NCBI GenBank assembly: GCA_947492925.1
Contig: CANLOQ010000006.1
Span: forward strand, 1-64,000
Source of the DNA: an uncultured Sulfitobacter sp.
GTDB lineage: Bacteria; Pseudomonadota; Alphaproteobacteria; Rhodobacterales; Rhodobacteraceae
DNA length: 64,000 nt
Reading direction: 5' to 3'
Below the pieces are notes generated by a model that saw only the letters and a program-made list of their open reading frames with translations, had not been told where the DNA came from and did not search any database. A program made the translations under genes and the position numbers. Of this stretch, positions 53,263-60,576 are shown in pieces. Position 1 is the stretch's first letter; every line of letters begins with the position of its first letter.

Positions 53263-54633
53263 ATGGACAGCCTTGTGGCTGACAAGTATCGACAACAAAT
53301 GGTGAAACATTCTGATACCATTAAGAAAACCGATAACGAATTGAGTAAGTCGGAGAGGACTCGCGGAGAAATTCTCGCTGCGGCCGCGAGGCTGTTTCGG
53401 CATGAAGGCTATTATGCGACGACAATGCGCGACATCGCACAGGAATCTGGCATCGAAGCGGGAAGCATTTATTATCACTTTGGGTCGAAGGACCAGATAC
53501 TGAGTGAGGTGCTTGATATCGGTGTTCGAGCGTTGCACGGAAAGGTCAGCGAAATCATCCAGTCGGCAAAGGGTGAATCAAAAGGGTTCCGAGAGACTTT
53601 CGCACAGCTCATCGAAACTCACCTGACCTACCTGCTGACCACCAGTGACTATACATCGGCTAATATCCGTAACTACCCAATGCTGACGGATGAAGCACGC
53701 GCACCGCACCGCGACTTGCGCGCGTCCTACGCCCGAATCTGGAGTGAGTTTCTTGATGGAGCCAAGGAAGCCAATCTTTTAAGGAAGGACATATCTGTCT
53801 CGACAATCCGCCAATTTGTTCTCAGCGCGATGAACTGGACAGTCGAATGGTATGACGTAGAGCGGTATCCTGTGCAACTTCTTGCGGGGCGTATGAGCAA
53901 CCTCATATTGGACGGAATGTGTTCGCATTATAATGCGGATACGGGTGGCCAAAAGATGAGCAGTGATATTGCCTTCAGAGCTCCTGAGATAAAGGGCAAG
54001 GCGGCCAAAACCCGTGCTGACATCCTGTTGGCTGCCGCGCGAATGCTCAGGGACAATGGCTATAAAGCGACCACACTGCGGCAAATCGCAGAAGAAGCGG
54101 ATATGAAGGCGGGTAGCGTCTACTACCATTTTGAGTCCAAAGAAGCGATCGTAGACGAGGTTCTGAACGCCGGACTGAGCGATTTGTTATCAGGTGTCAG
54201 CGCCGCCGCCGATCAGTTTGACGCGCCCTATGATCATCATGCCAGAATAGCCACTGCCATCTGGACACACATGCATTTTCTCTTTCAGGCAAGCGAGTTC
54301 ACTTCTGCAAACATCAGAAGCTATGGGATGTTGCCCAATCAGTTCCGAGAAAAGCACGGCAAGATAAGGCATGAGTATGGGAAGCTCTGGGACAGTATCC
54401 TTAGAGATGCGCAGAACGACGACGCCATCAGATCGGATATCAAGATTGTGCCCCTGCGTCAGGTGATGTTGGGCGCCTTGAACTGGACGGTTGAATGGTT
54501 TGACCCGAACAGGGCAGGAGTTGAAGGGAACCTTTCACTTCCTGAGTTTTCCGAAATGCTAATCAAACTTCTGCTCGAAGGGATCTGCGACAGAGAGAAC
54601 GCAACCGGTACTAAACAAGCCGAGCTTCACTGA
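53263..54633 (+). CDS. Tandem-fused double TetR transcriptional regulator (likely island repressor)
   Basis: The product has 456 residues from ATG 53263; upstream codons to 53200 would read through the operator. It holds two complete TetR proteins in a row. Unit 1 (about 28-225) has TRGEILAAAARLFRHEGYYATTMRDIAQESGIEAGSIYYHF. Unit 2 (about 245-450) has TRADILLAAARMLRDNGYKATTLRQIAEEADMKAGSVYYHF, offset by 217 residues. The C-terminal halves also match (TSANIRNYPML / TSANIRSYGML; NWTVEWYD / NWTVEWFD), so the whole gene was duplicated and fused. The NWTVEWYD region recalls KstR2-type regulators, which bind CoA thioesters. There is no stop or start remnant in the linker (about 226-244). Confidence 0.93.
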   Translation: MDSLVADKYRQQMVKHSDTIKKTDNELSKSERTRGEILAAAARLFRHEGYYATTMRDIAQESGIEAGSIYYHFGSKDQILSEVLDIGVRALHGKVSEIIQSAKGESKGFRETFAQLIETHLTYLLTTSDYTSANIRNYPMLTDEARAPHRDLRASYARIWSEFLDGAKEANLLRKDISVSTIRQFVLSAMNWTVEWYDVERYPVQLLAGRMSNLILDGMCSHYNADTGGQKMSSDIAFRAPEIKGKAAKTRADILLAAARMLRDNGYKATTLRQIAEEADMKAGSVYYHFESKEAIVDEVLNAGLSDLLSGVSAAADQFDAPYDHHARIATAIWTHMHFLFQASEFTSANIRSYGMLPNQFREKHGKIRHEYGKLWDSILRDAQNDDAIRSDIKIVPLRQVMLGALNWTVEWFDPNRAGVEGNLSLPEFSEMLIKLLLEGICDRENATGTKQAELH

Positions 54634-54651
54634 GCGCAGCCAACGTCCAGA

Positions 54652-55056
54652 TCACAGCAAGAGGAAGTGATACAGTCCTTCCGCGACGGGTTTGGCTTGG
54701 TCAGTCTGCCAACTAGTCACACTTACGCTCGCGATGCGCCTGCCCTTTCGGGTAACATTTGCACTGGCAAAGAGCGGATCTTTCACACCCGGTCTGAGGT
54801 AATCCACCGTCAGATTGATCGGCTTGGCCGGAATTTCCGTGAATTCAGGGCGAACGGCGATGGCCGCTGTTGCTTCCATGAAACTCGCAATTATGCCGCC
54901 GTGGTAATGTTCCATGATCGGGTTTCCGATATGACGTGTATCAAAGGTCATCTCTGTGACGGCATGAAAGCTGTCGAGACTCTGTACCTCGAAGTTGAGA
55001 AACCGGAAGAACGGCACGCGGGATACGTTGGCATTGACGGTTTGCAAATCTATCAC
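54652..55056 (-). CDS. PaaI-like hot-dog thioesterase
   Basis: A 134-residue hot-dog protein with HYHGGIIASFMEATAAIAVR, the PaaI/YigI-type HGG motif, and LTVDYLRPGVKDPLFASANVTRKGRR. It hydrolyses acyl-CoA to free acid and CoA, perhaps to rescue CoA from blocked intermediates. It overlaps the preceding thioesterase gene by 4 bp and is the last gene of the leftward operon from operator G; only 18 bp separate it from the convergent tandem TetR gene. Confidence 0.88.
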   Translation of the reverse strand: MIDLQTVNANVSRVPFFRFLNFEVQSLDSFHAVTEMTFDTRHIGNPIMEHYHGGIIASFMEATAAIAVRPEFTEIPAKPINLTVDYLRPGVKDPLFASANVTRKGRRIASVSVTSWQTDQAKPVAEGLYHFLLL

Positions 55057-55535
55057 GAGGTTTTTCCTTTGGTCATTGCGTCAAACAGGCTGACGTCACC
55101 ACGCGTTAGTGCAAATGAGGCTGTGCCACGGGCGATTTCCGCATCATCGTGGCCGTCAAACCAGACGCTGCCAGAATTGAAAGCGATATGCCGAGTTTTC
55201 CGAAAACAATGCGCACTCACGATAACATCCGCACGCGACCGTGCGGCGCGCAGATAGTCGACCCTGAGATCAAGCGTCGCCATGGTGCTGACCCCTTCAA
55301 TGGCCACAAAGTTCGCGAGACCAAAGACACTGTCCAGCAGCGCCGTCAGGATGCCACCATGCAACAGCGTTTGATCCGCATCGGCACAAAAGTCCGTATT
55401 GAACGGCATTCGAACCCGAACACCTTCGCTTGAGACTTCTTCGATCTCGAGCGCCATATGGGTGATCAACCCTTTGCCTCGCGCATTCCACATCTGCGCG
55501 ATCTGCTCCATTTTTTCTTTGCTGATGTCAGCCAT
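55053..55535 (-). CDS. PaaI-like hot-dog thioesterase
   Basis: A 160-residue hot-dog protein with LLHGGILTALLDSVFGLA and TLDLRVDYLRAARSRADVIVSAHCFRKTRHIAF. It is related to but distinct from its neighbour, and the two could form a heteromer since their genes overlap. The role is probably acyl-CoA hydrolysis. It lies 12 bp after a crotonase gene. Confidence 0.88.
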   Translation of the reverse strand: MADISKEKMEQIAQMWNARGKGLITHMALEIEEVSSEGVRVRMPFNTDFCADADQTLLHGGILTALLDSVFGLANFVAIEGVSTMATLDLRVDYLRAARSRADVIVSAHCFRKTRHIAFNSGSVWFDGHDDAEIARGTASFALTRGDVSLFDAMTKGKTS

Positions 55536-55547
55536 GCAAATTGTCCT

Positions 55548-56351
55548 CTAGCGTCCGGTAAACTTGGGTTTTCGTTTTTCGATGAACGCGGCAACCGCCT
55601 CGTGGTGGTCTTCGGTCTGATGCATCAGCGCTTGATAGGCCGCTGCGGAATTCAGGAAGTCCGGCAGATCCATCCGTTCGGCATTGCGCATCAGGCGTTT
55701 GGCCACGCGCACCGCCCGCGGCGGTTTTGCGGCGATCACGGCAGCACGCTCGCGCGCCCTATCCAAAAGCGTGTCATGCGGCACAACGTCCAGCACCATT
55801 CCAATCTCCAGCGCTTCGTCGGCTTCGACCATGCGACCCGAATAGGTCAGATCGGCAGCCCGCTGATGGCCCAAACGGCGCAGCAAGAACCAGCTGCCAG
55901 CATCGCCCGGAATGATCCCAAGGTTCAGGAACACTTCTCCGAACTTTGCCTTTTCCGACGCGATGCGCATGTCGCACATCATGGTCAGATCACAGCCCGC
56001 ACCGACGGCGGGGCCATTGATCGCTGCAATGGTTGGGACGTCGATGTTATAAAGCGCCTGAGGCAGACGCTGCACACCGTCGACATAGCTTTGCGCCGCC
56101 GCCAAAGGCTCCTTACGAAAGACCCCCTCAGGGTCGTGCATCTCTTTGATGTCGCCACCCGCACAGAACGCCGAACCGGCACCAGTCAGGATCATGACGC
56201 TCACTTTGGGGTCAGCCTGCACCTTAGAAAAGGTATTCAAAAGAGCATTGATCATATCGTTACCGGTGATCGGATTCCGCCGCTCCGGATCGTTCAGCGT
56301 AACTGTGGCAATCCGGTCTTTGATATCCAAGAGGACACAAGGCTTACTCAT
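55548..56351 (-). CDS. Enoyl-CoA hydratase/isomerase family protein
   Basis: A 267-residue crotonase with FCAGGDIKEMHD and GPAVGAGCDLTMMCDMRIA. The active-site stretch is FGEVFLNLGIIPGDAGSWFLLRRLG with an Asp in PGD, the isomerase-like arrangement, and the second hydratase Glu is Asp (RAADLTYSG). Isomerase or atypical hydratase activity is expected. It overlaps the SDR gene upstream by 8 bp. Confidence 0.87.
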   Translation of the reverse strand: MSKPCVLLDIKDRIATVTLNDPERRNPITGNDMINALLNTFSKVQADPKVSVMILTGAGSAFCAGGDIKEMHDPEGVFRKEPLAAAQSYVDGVQRLPQALYNIDVPTIAAINGPAVGAGCDLTMMCDMRIASEKAKFGEVFLNLGIIPGDAGSWFLLRRLGHQRAADLTYSGRMVEADEALEIGMVLDVVPHDTLLDRARERAAVIAAKPPRAVRVAKRLMRNAERMDLPDFLNSAAAYQALMHQTEDHHEAVAAFIEKRKPKFTGR

Positions 56352-57198
56352 TTTTTCCGTCTCCGCGCTCTCGGTTGTCGAACATGTCGGGATTGATCAT
56401 GTCGCGGGCATCATGGCCCATATGCAGTGTTTCACCACCGTCTATATAGATGTCTTCACCGGTGACAAAATTGCCCAGTTTAGACGCGAGGAAAATAATC
56501 GTTCCCGCGATATCTTCGGCCATGCCCATTCGGTTCAGCACCGAGCGGTTCAGCTTTTTCCATTGCTCAGGTTGAATAGGATAACGGCCAAGCGCCTCGG
56601 TTTTGATTGTGCCTGGCGCGACACAGTTCAAACGAATGCCGTATTCGCCCCATTCGGCGGCCAGTGTCTTCATCATACCAGTTACACCTGCGCGGGCGGC
56701 GACGGTATGTGTGAAGCCGGTAAGGGCGGTACGGGCAGATATCGCGGTGACAAACACAACCGATCCGCCGTTGTCATACATGAAATGATCCGCAGCTGCG
56801 CGGGTCATCTGCCACGAACCGATCAGGTTGTTGCGGATCACCGCCTCAAAACCTTTGTTCGTGATGTCGCGTGCAGAGGCAATGTATTGGCCACCTGCAT
56901 TGTTTACCAGAACGTCCAGTTGCCCGTAATGCTCCTTGATGCGCCCCATCGCAACTTCGATACTGTCCTCGTAACGGGTGTCTCCGGGCACAACGAACGC
57001 CTCGCCACCCGCTGCGCGGATCATCTCGGCGGTTTCTTCCAGGGGCTCTTCGCGACGCGCAAACAGCGCCAGTCTGGCCCCGCAAGCCGCCATCTCAAGC
57101 GCGGTCGCCCGCCCCATTCCTGACCCTGATCCAGTGACAAGGGCTACTTGGCCCGCCATCAAATCCGGCGCGTAGCGCGGTGGTTTTTGACCGCTCAT
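56344..57198 (-). CDS. SDR oxidoreductase of the enoyl-CoA / dienoyl-CoA reductase subgroup
   Basis: A 284-residue SDR with VALVTGSGSGMGRATALEMAACG, NNAGGQYIASARDITNKGFEAVIRNN and a substituted active site FTHTVAARAGVTGMMKTLAAEWG (His and Arg in place of Tyr and Lys). It is the closest relative of the SDR at 10148-11002, and the same subgroup includes 2-enoyl- and 2,4-dienoyl-CoA reductases. The NADPH-dependent reduction of an unsaturated CoA ester is likely. AtuG/AtuB-type terpene SDRs are an alternative. Confidence 0.86.
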   Translation of the reverse strand: MSGQKPPRYAPDLMAGQVALVTGSGSGMGRATALEMAACGARLALFARREEPLEETAEMIRAAGGEAFVVPGDTRYEDSIEVAMGRIKEHYGQLDVLVNNAGGQYIASARDITNKGFEAVIRNNLIGSWQMTRAAADHFMYDNGGSVVFVTAISARTALTGFTHTVAARAGVTGMMKTLAAEWGEYGIRLNCVAPGTIKTEALGRYPIQPEQWKKLNRSVLNRMGMAEDIAGTIIFLASKLGNFVTGEDIYIDGGETLHMGHDARDMINPDMFDNRERGDGKNE

Positions 57199-57208
57199 GT
57201 CTTTCTCC

Positions 57209-58408
57209 TCAATCTCTCAAAAGTTCGCCGGCGATGATCAACTTGCGCACCTCTTGGGTGCCAGCGCCAACCTCAAGCACGCGTCCCGTTCGATAGAGCC
57301 GGTTCACTTCGGTATCGCGCATGTAGCCGGACCCACCATGGATCTGGACAGCCTTGTCCAGCACGAAGGATGTCACCTCGGCAGCCTTGAAAATCGCTGC
57401 GGCGGTCAGCTTGTGAATTTCACCGCGTCCACCTTCGCCCTCTTCCAAACCCTCGCACATGGCGACGGTTTTCAGGGAAAGGCTGCGCGCAGCCTCGATC
57501 CGCGTATACATGTCAGCCAGCATTGCCTGCACCATTTGGAAACTGGCAATCGGTTTGCCGAACTGCTGTCGCGTTTTGGCGTAGTCGATGGAGATATCCA
57601 GTGCTCGTTGCGCAATGCCCAAGGCATTGAAGCAAACGATCGCGCGTTCAAGGTCCAACCCAGACATCGTTACCGCGACTCCACCGTCCAACTTGCCGAC
57701 CATGTTCTTGGCGGGCACACGGCAATCCTCAAATACCAGCTCGCCTGTTGGCGACCCACGAAAACCCATTTTATTAAGTTTCTGCGCCACCTCGAAACCC
57801 GGCGTGTCGGTTTCCACGATAAAGGCGGAAATGCCCTTGGCCCCCATCTCGGGCGAAGTCTTGGCATAGACCAGCACCAGATCGGCAATCGGCCCGTTGG
57901 TGATGTAAATTTTGGCCCCGTTCAGGATGTAATCGTCGCCATCCTTTTTCGCCGTGGTCCGCATCGAGCCAAGAGCATCGGACCCAGCACCCGGTTCGGT
58001 TAGACCCAAAGCCCCGATCAGCGTGCCGTCACACAGGCCGGGCAGATACTTGCGGCGCAGATCGTCATTGGCGTTGCGGTAGATGTTGTTAACGCACAGA
58101 TTGTCATGCGCCACGTGGGTCAACCCGATCGCGGCAGAAGAGCGCGACAGTTCTTCGGTGATGATACAGGCTGACGTGAAATCCAGCCCTGCACCGCCGA
58201 ATTCCGGCGGTACGTTCAAACCCAAATAGCCCATCTTGCCCAGCGTAGGGAAAACCGAGGGCGGCAGGTCATCCGTGTCGTCCATTTCCGCGTTCATGTG
58301 ATGAAACTCGGACATGAAAAACTTACCGGCCTGATCGGCCAGCGCCTGCTGTTCGTCCGACATGAAATGTGTCGGAAGGCTAACATCGTTTCGTAATTGC
58401 TTGTTCAT
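57209..58408 (-). CDS. Isovaleryl-CoA dehydrogenase-like acyl-CoA dehydrogenase (second of a tandem pair)
   Basis: The product has 399 residues from ATG 58408 (GGGAGG 8 bp upstream; GTG 58414 is too close). It has LGLTEPGAGSDALGSMRT, YILNGAKIYITNGPIADL, GLDLERAIVCFNALG with the Glu used as base in IVD, and the IVD-type C-terminus VLEVGAGTQEVRKLIIAGELLRD. It is highly similar throughout to the gene 14 bp upstream. Pairs like this in terpene utilisation split the work between isovaleryl-CoA (LiuA) and citronellyl-CoA (AtuD); which does what cannot be read from sequence. Confidence 0.92.
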   Translation of the reverse strand: MNKQLRNDVSLPTHFMSDEQQALADQAGKFFMSEFHHMNAEMDDTDDLPPSVFPTLGKMGYLGLNVPPEFGGAGLDFTSACIITEELSRSSAAIGLTHVAHDNLCVNNIYRNANDDLRRKYLPGLCDGTLIGALGLTEPGAGSDALGSMRTTAKKDGDDYILNGAKIYITNGPIADLVLVYAKTSPEMGAKGISAFIVETDTPGFEVAQKLNKMGFRGSPTGELVFEDCRVPAKNMVGKLDGGVAVTMSGLDLERAIVCFNALGIAQRALDISIDYAKTRQQFGKPIASFQMVQAMLADMYTRIEAARSLSLKTVAMCEGLEEGEGGRGEIHKLTAAAIFKAAEVTSFVLDKAVQIHGGSGYMRDTEVNRLYRTGRVLEVGAGTQEVRKLIIAGELLRD

Positions 58409-58422
58409 GGTCACGTCCTCCC

Positions 58423-59637
58423 TCAGGCGCGCAAAAGTTCTTCGGCGATGATAATTTTGCGGATCTCACTGGTGCCCGCCCCGATTTCCAACAGCTTGTT
58501 GGCGCGGAACAACCGGTTGATTTCGGTGTCCTGCATGTAACCGGAGCCGCCGTGGATGTGGCAAGCTTCGGTCACGGCCTTGTTGAACGCTTCACCCGCA
58601 TAAAGGCAGGCAGCTGCGGTCAGTTTATGGATTTCACCACGGCCACCGGCGCCCTTGGGCAATCCGACACAGGCGGCCAAGGCGCGATAGCCAAAGGCGC
58701 GGGCGGTTTCGACCTCGGTGTATATCTCGGCCAGCTTTGATTGCATCATCTGAAAGCTTGCAATCGGCTTGCCGAATTGTTCGCGAATCTTAGCGTATTC
58801 CAGCCCCAATTCCAGTGCCCGATCGGCCATGCCAACGCAAACCGAGGCGACCATTGCGCGTTCCAGATCCAGCCCGCTCATCACCACTGAGACGCCGCTG
58901 TTTTCAGCGCCCACCATGGCTGAGGCTGGCACCCGGCAGTCTTCAAACACTAACTCGCCTGTGGGTGAGCCGCGAAAACCCATCTTGTCCAGCTTTTGCG
59001 CCACCTTGAAACCGGGGTTGTCAGTTTCGATGATAAAGACAGAGATGCCTTTTGCACCTTTGGATTTGTCGGTTTTGGCATAAAGCAGGACCACATCGGC
59101 AATCGGCCCGTTGGTGATGTAAATTTTCGAGCCGTTAATGATATAATCGTCACCGTCACGGCGGGCCTTGGTCGCCATTGAGCCAAGCGCATCCGAGCCC
59201 GCACCGGGTTCGGTCAGACCCAAGGCCCCGACCAGTTCCCCTGAACAAAGGCCGGGCACATATTTCTTTACTTGGTCTTCAGATCCGTTGCGCAGCAAGT
59301 TGTTCAGACACAGATTGTCATGCGCCCCATGCGACAGACCTACAGCGGGGTTCCATTTCGAGATCACTTCGGACACCAGCGCCTGAGTGAATTCGTTCTG
59401 GCCCGATCCGCCCAGCTCCACGGGTGCGGTGAGACCCAGAAGGCCCAATTCGCCCATTTGCTTGAACAAATCATCGGGCCACCACTCTTCCGCATCCATG
59501 CGCGCTTGCAAGGGGTGCAGCACCTCGCGCGACACGCGATCCACATGATCGACGATCTGGCGTTGCTCATCCGTTAGCGAATAGTTTGCTCTGATGGCGG
59601 CCAGGTCAGCCAAGGCAGATTCGTTCTGACTGGTCAT
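58423..59637 (-). CDS. Isovaleryl-CoA dehydrogenase-like acyl-CoA dehydrogenase (first of a tandem pair)
   Basis: The product has 404 residues from ATG 59637 with GGGAGG 7 bp upstream; the 17-codon extension to 59688 would enter the operator. Motifs: LGLTEPGAGSDALGSMAT, YIINGSKIYITNGPIADV, GLDLERAMVASVCVG (IVD-type Glu) and LLEIGAGTSEIRKIIIAEELLRA. It acts on a 3-methyl-branched acyl-CoA, giving the 2-enoyl ester that a methylcrotonyl/geranyl-type carboxylase would then use. First leftward gene under operator G. Confidence 0.93.
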   Translation of the reverse strand: MTSQNESALADLAAIRANYSLTDEQRQIVDHVDRVSREVLHPLQARMDAEEWWPDDLFKQMGELGLLGLTAPVELGGSGQNEFTQALVSEVISKWNPAVGLSHGAHDNLCLNNLLRNGSEDQVKKYVPGLCSGELVGALGLTEPGAGSDALGSMATKARRDGDDYIINGSKIYITNGPIADVVLLYAKTDKSKGAKGISVFIIETDNPGFKVAQKLDKMGFRGSPTGELVFEDCRVPASAMVGAENSGVSVVMSGLDLERAMVASVCVGMADRALELGLEYAKIREQFGKPIASFQMMQSKLAEIYTEVETARAFGYRALAACVGLPKGAGGRGEIHKLTAAACLYAGEAFNKAVTEACHIHGGSGYMQDTEINRLFRANKLLEIGAGTSEIRKIIIAEELLRA

Positions 59638-59670
59638 TTTGTATCCTCCCGAAAAATGCTGTCTACAGTG

Positions 59671-59714
59671 TTGACCAAAATCAAACACATGTTAGAAAAT
59701 AGATCAAGCCACGC
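59671..59714. promoter_or_regulatory. Island operator G in a divergent promoter
   Basis: TCAAACACATGTTAGA at 59681-59696 is the palindrome with one mismatch in the left half. Rightward promoter: TTGACC at 59671-59676, 16-bp spacer, TAGAAA at 59693-59698. Leftward, on the complement: TTGATC, 17-bp spacer, TTGATT, weakened by the mismatch. Start codons lie 43 bp left and 73 bp right. Confidence 0.7.
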
Positions 59715-59769
59715 TTTTCGCGACCTAACGTTGTGAACAAGCGGGCTGAGAAACGGGGAGGTTTCGGAA

Positions 59770-60555
59770 ATGGTTGAGAACGTCGTTCATACGCAGGTGC
59801 TGGGATATGAGACGCGCATCATGATTTGCCGTCCTGAGCAGCGGAACGCCTTGAACCGGGAAGTGGCCGAGGGAATCATTGCCGCACTTAATGCGGCCGA
59901 GGCCGATCCCGACTGCCGGGTGATCGTATTGACCGGCGAAGGCGAGCGCGCTTTTTGTGCGGGCGGGGACCTTAAGGCGGGCGGCGATGGCGGCCCGTTT
60001 ATTCAGGATCCTGCCGATCCGGTGCATTTTGCCGGCAAGTTGTTCGACACGATTCAAGCCTGCCGAAAGCCAACCATTGCGCGCATCAACGGTGTGGCCG
60101 TGGGCGCTGGCGCGGGCCTTATCTGCGCTTGCGATATGGCGGTGATGGCGGATCATGCCAAAATCGGAACGCCCGAAGTGAAGGTGGGCCTGTTTCCCAT
60201 GACCATCGTTCCGCCGATGATGCGCGTGTTGCCGAGGCGCAGATTGATGGAGATGTTCATCACCGGTGTTCCGCTGACAGCCGAGGAATCGATGCGCTAT
60301 GATCTGGTCAACTATGTGACAGATGGCGCCGGATTGGACGACAAGATTGCAGAACTGGTCGCGCAGATAGCGGCGCAGTCACCGACAGCGATTCGGCTTG
60401 GCAAATACGCCTGCCACGCGATGGAAGACATGACCTACCCACAGCAAATGCGCTTTGCAGAAACGCTGTTGCCGCGCGTGGCGCAGACAGAAGATGCGCG
60501 CGAGGGCTTTGCGGCTTTCGTTGCGAAACGCAAACCCGAATGGACGGGCCGCTGA
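59770..60555 (+). CDS. Enoyl-CoA hydratase, AtuE-like
   Basis: A 261-residue crotonase with GGGGAGG upstream. It has FCAGGDLKAGGDGG and AVGAGAGLICACDMAVM, and both classical catalytic glutamates are kept (IGTPEVKVGLFP and RRLMEMFITG). Being directly followed by atuA and a biotin carboxylase gene, it matches the position of atuE, whose product hydrates isohexenylglutaconyl-CoA in acyclic terpene utilisation. The alternative is a 3-methylglutaconyl-CoA hydratase (LiuC). Confidence 0.88.
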   Translation: MVENVVHTQVLGYETRIMICRPEQRNALNREVAEGIIAALNAAEADPDCRVIVLTGEGERAFCAGGDLKAGGDGGPFIQDPADPVHFAGKLFDTIQACRKPTIARINGVAVGAGAGLICACDMAVMADHAKIGTPEVKVGLFPMTIVPPMMRVLPRRRLMEMFITGVPLTAEESMRYDLVNYVTDGAGLDDKIAELVAQIAAQSPTAIRLGKYACHAMEDMTYPQQMRFAETLLPRVAQTEDAREGFAAFVAKRKPEWTGR

Positions 60556-60576
60556 TAAAGCGGGGAGGAGAAGAAT

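Noticed and set aside
55458-57123. Two long plus-strand frames (55458-56396 and 56146-57123)
   Set aside because: Both are antisense to the crotonase and SDR genes with clear domains; no ribosome sites or motifs.
7630-59696. The repeated palindrome as mobile-element ends or attachment sites
   Set aside because: The copies are short, lie at promoter positions, have no flanking duplications, and no transposase or integrase is present.
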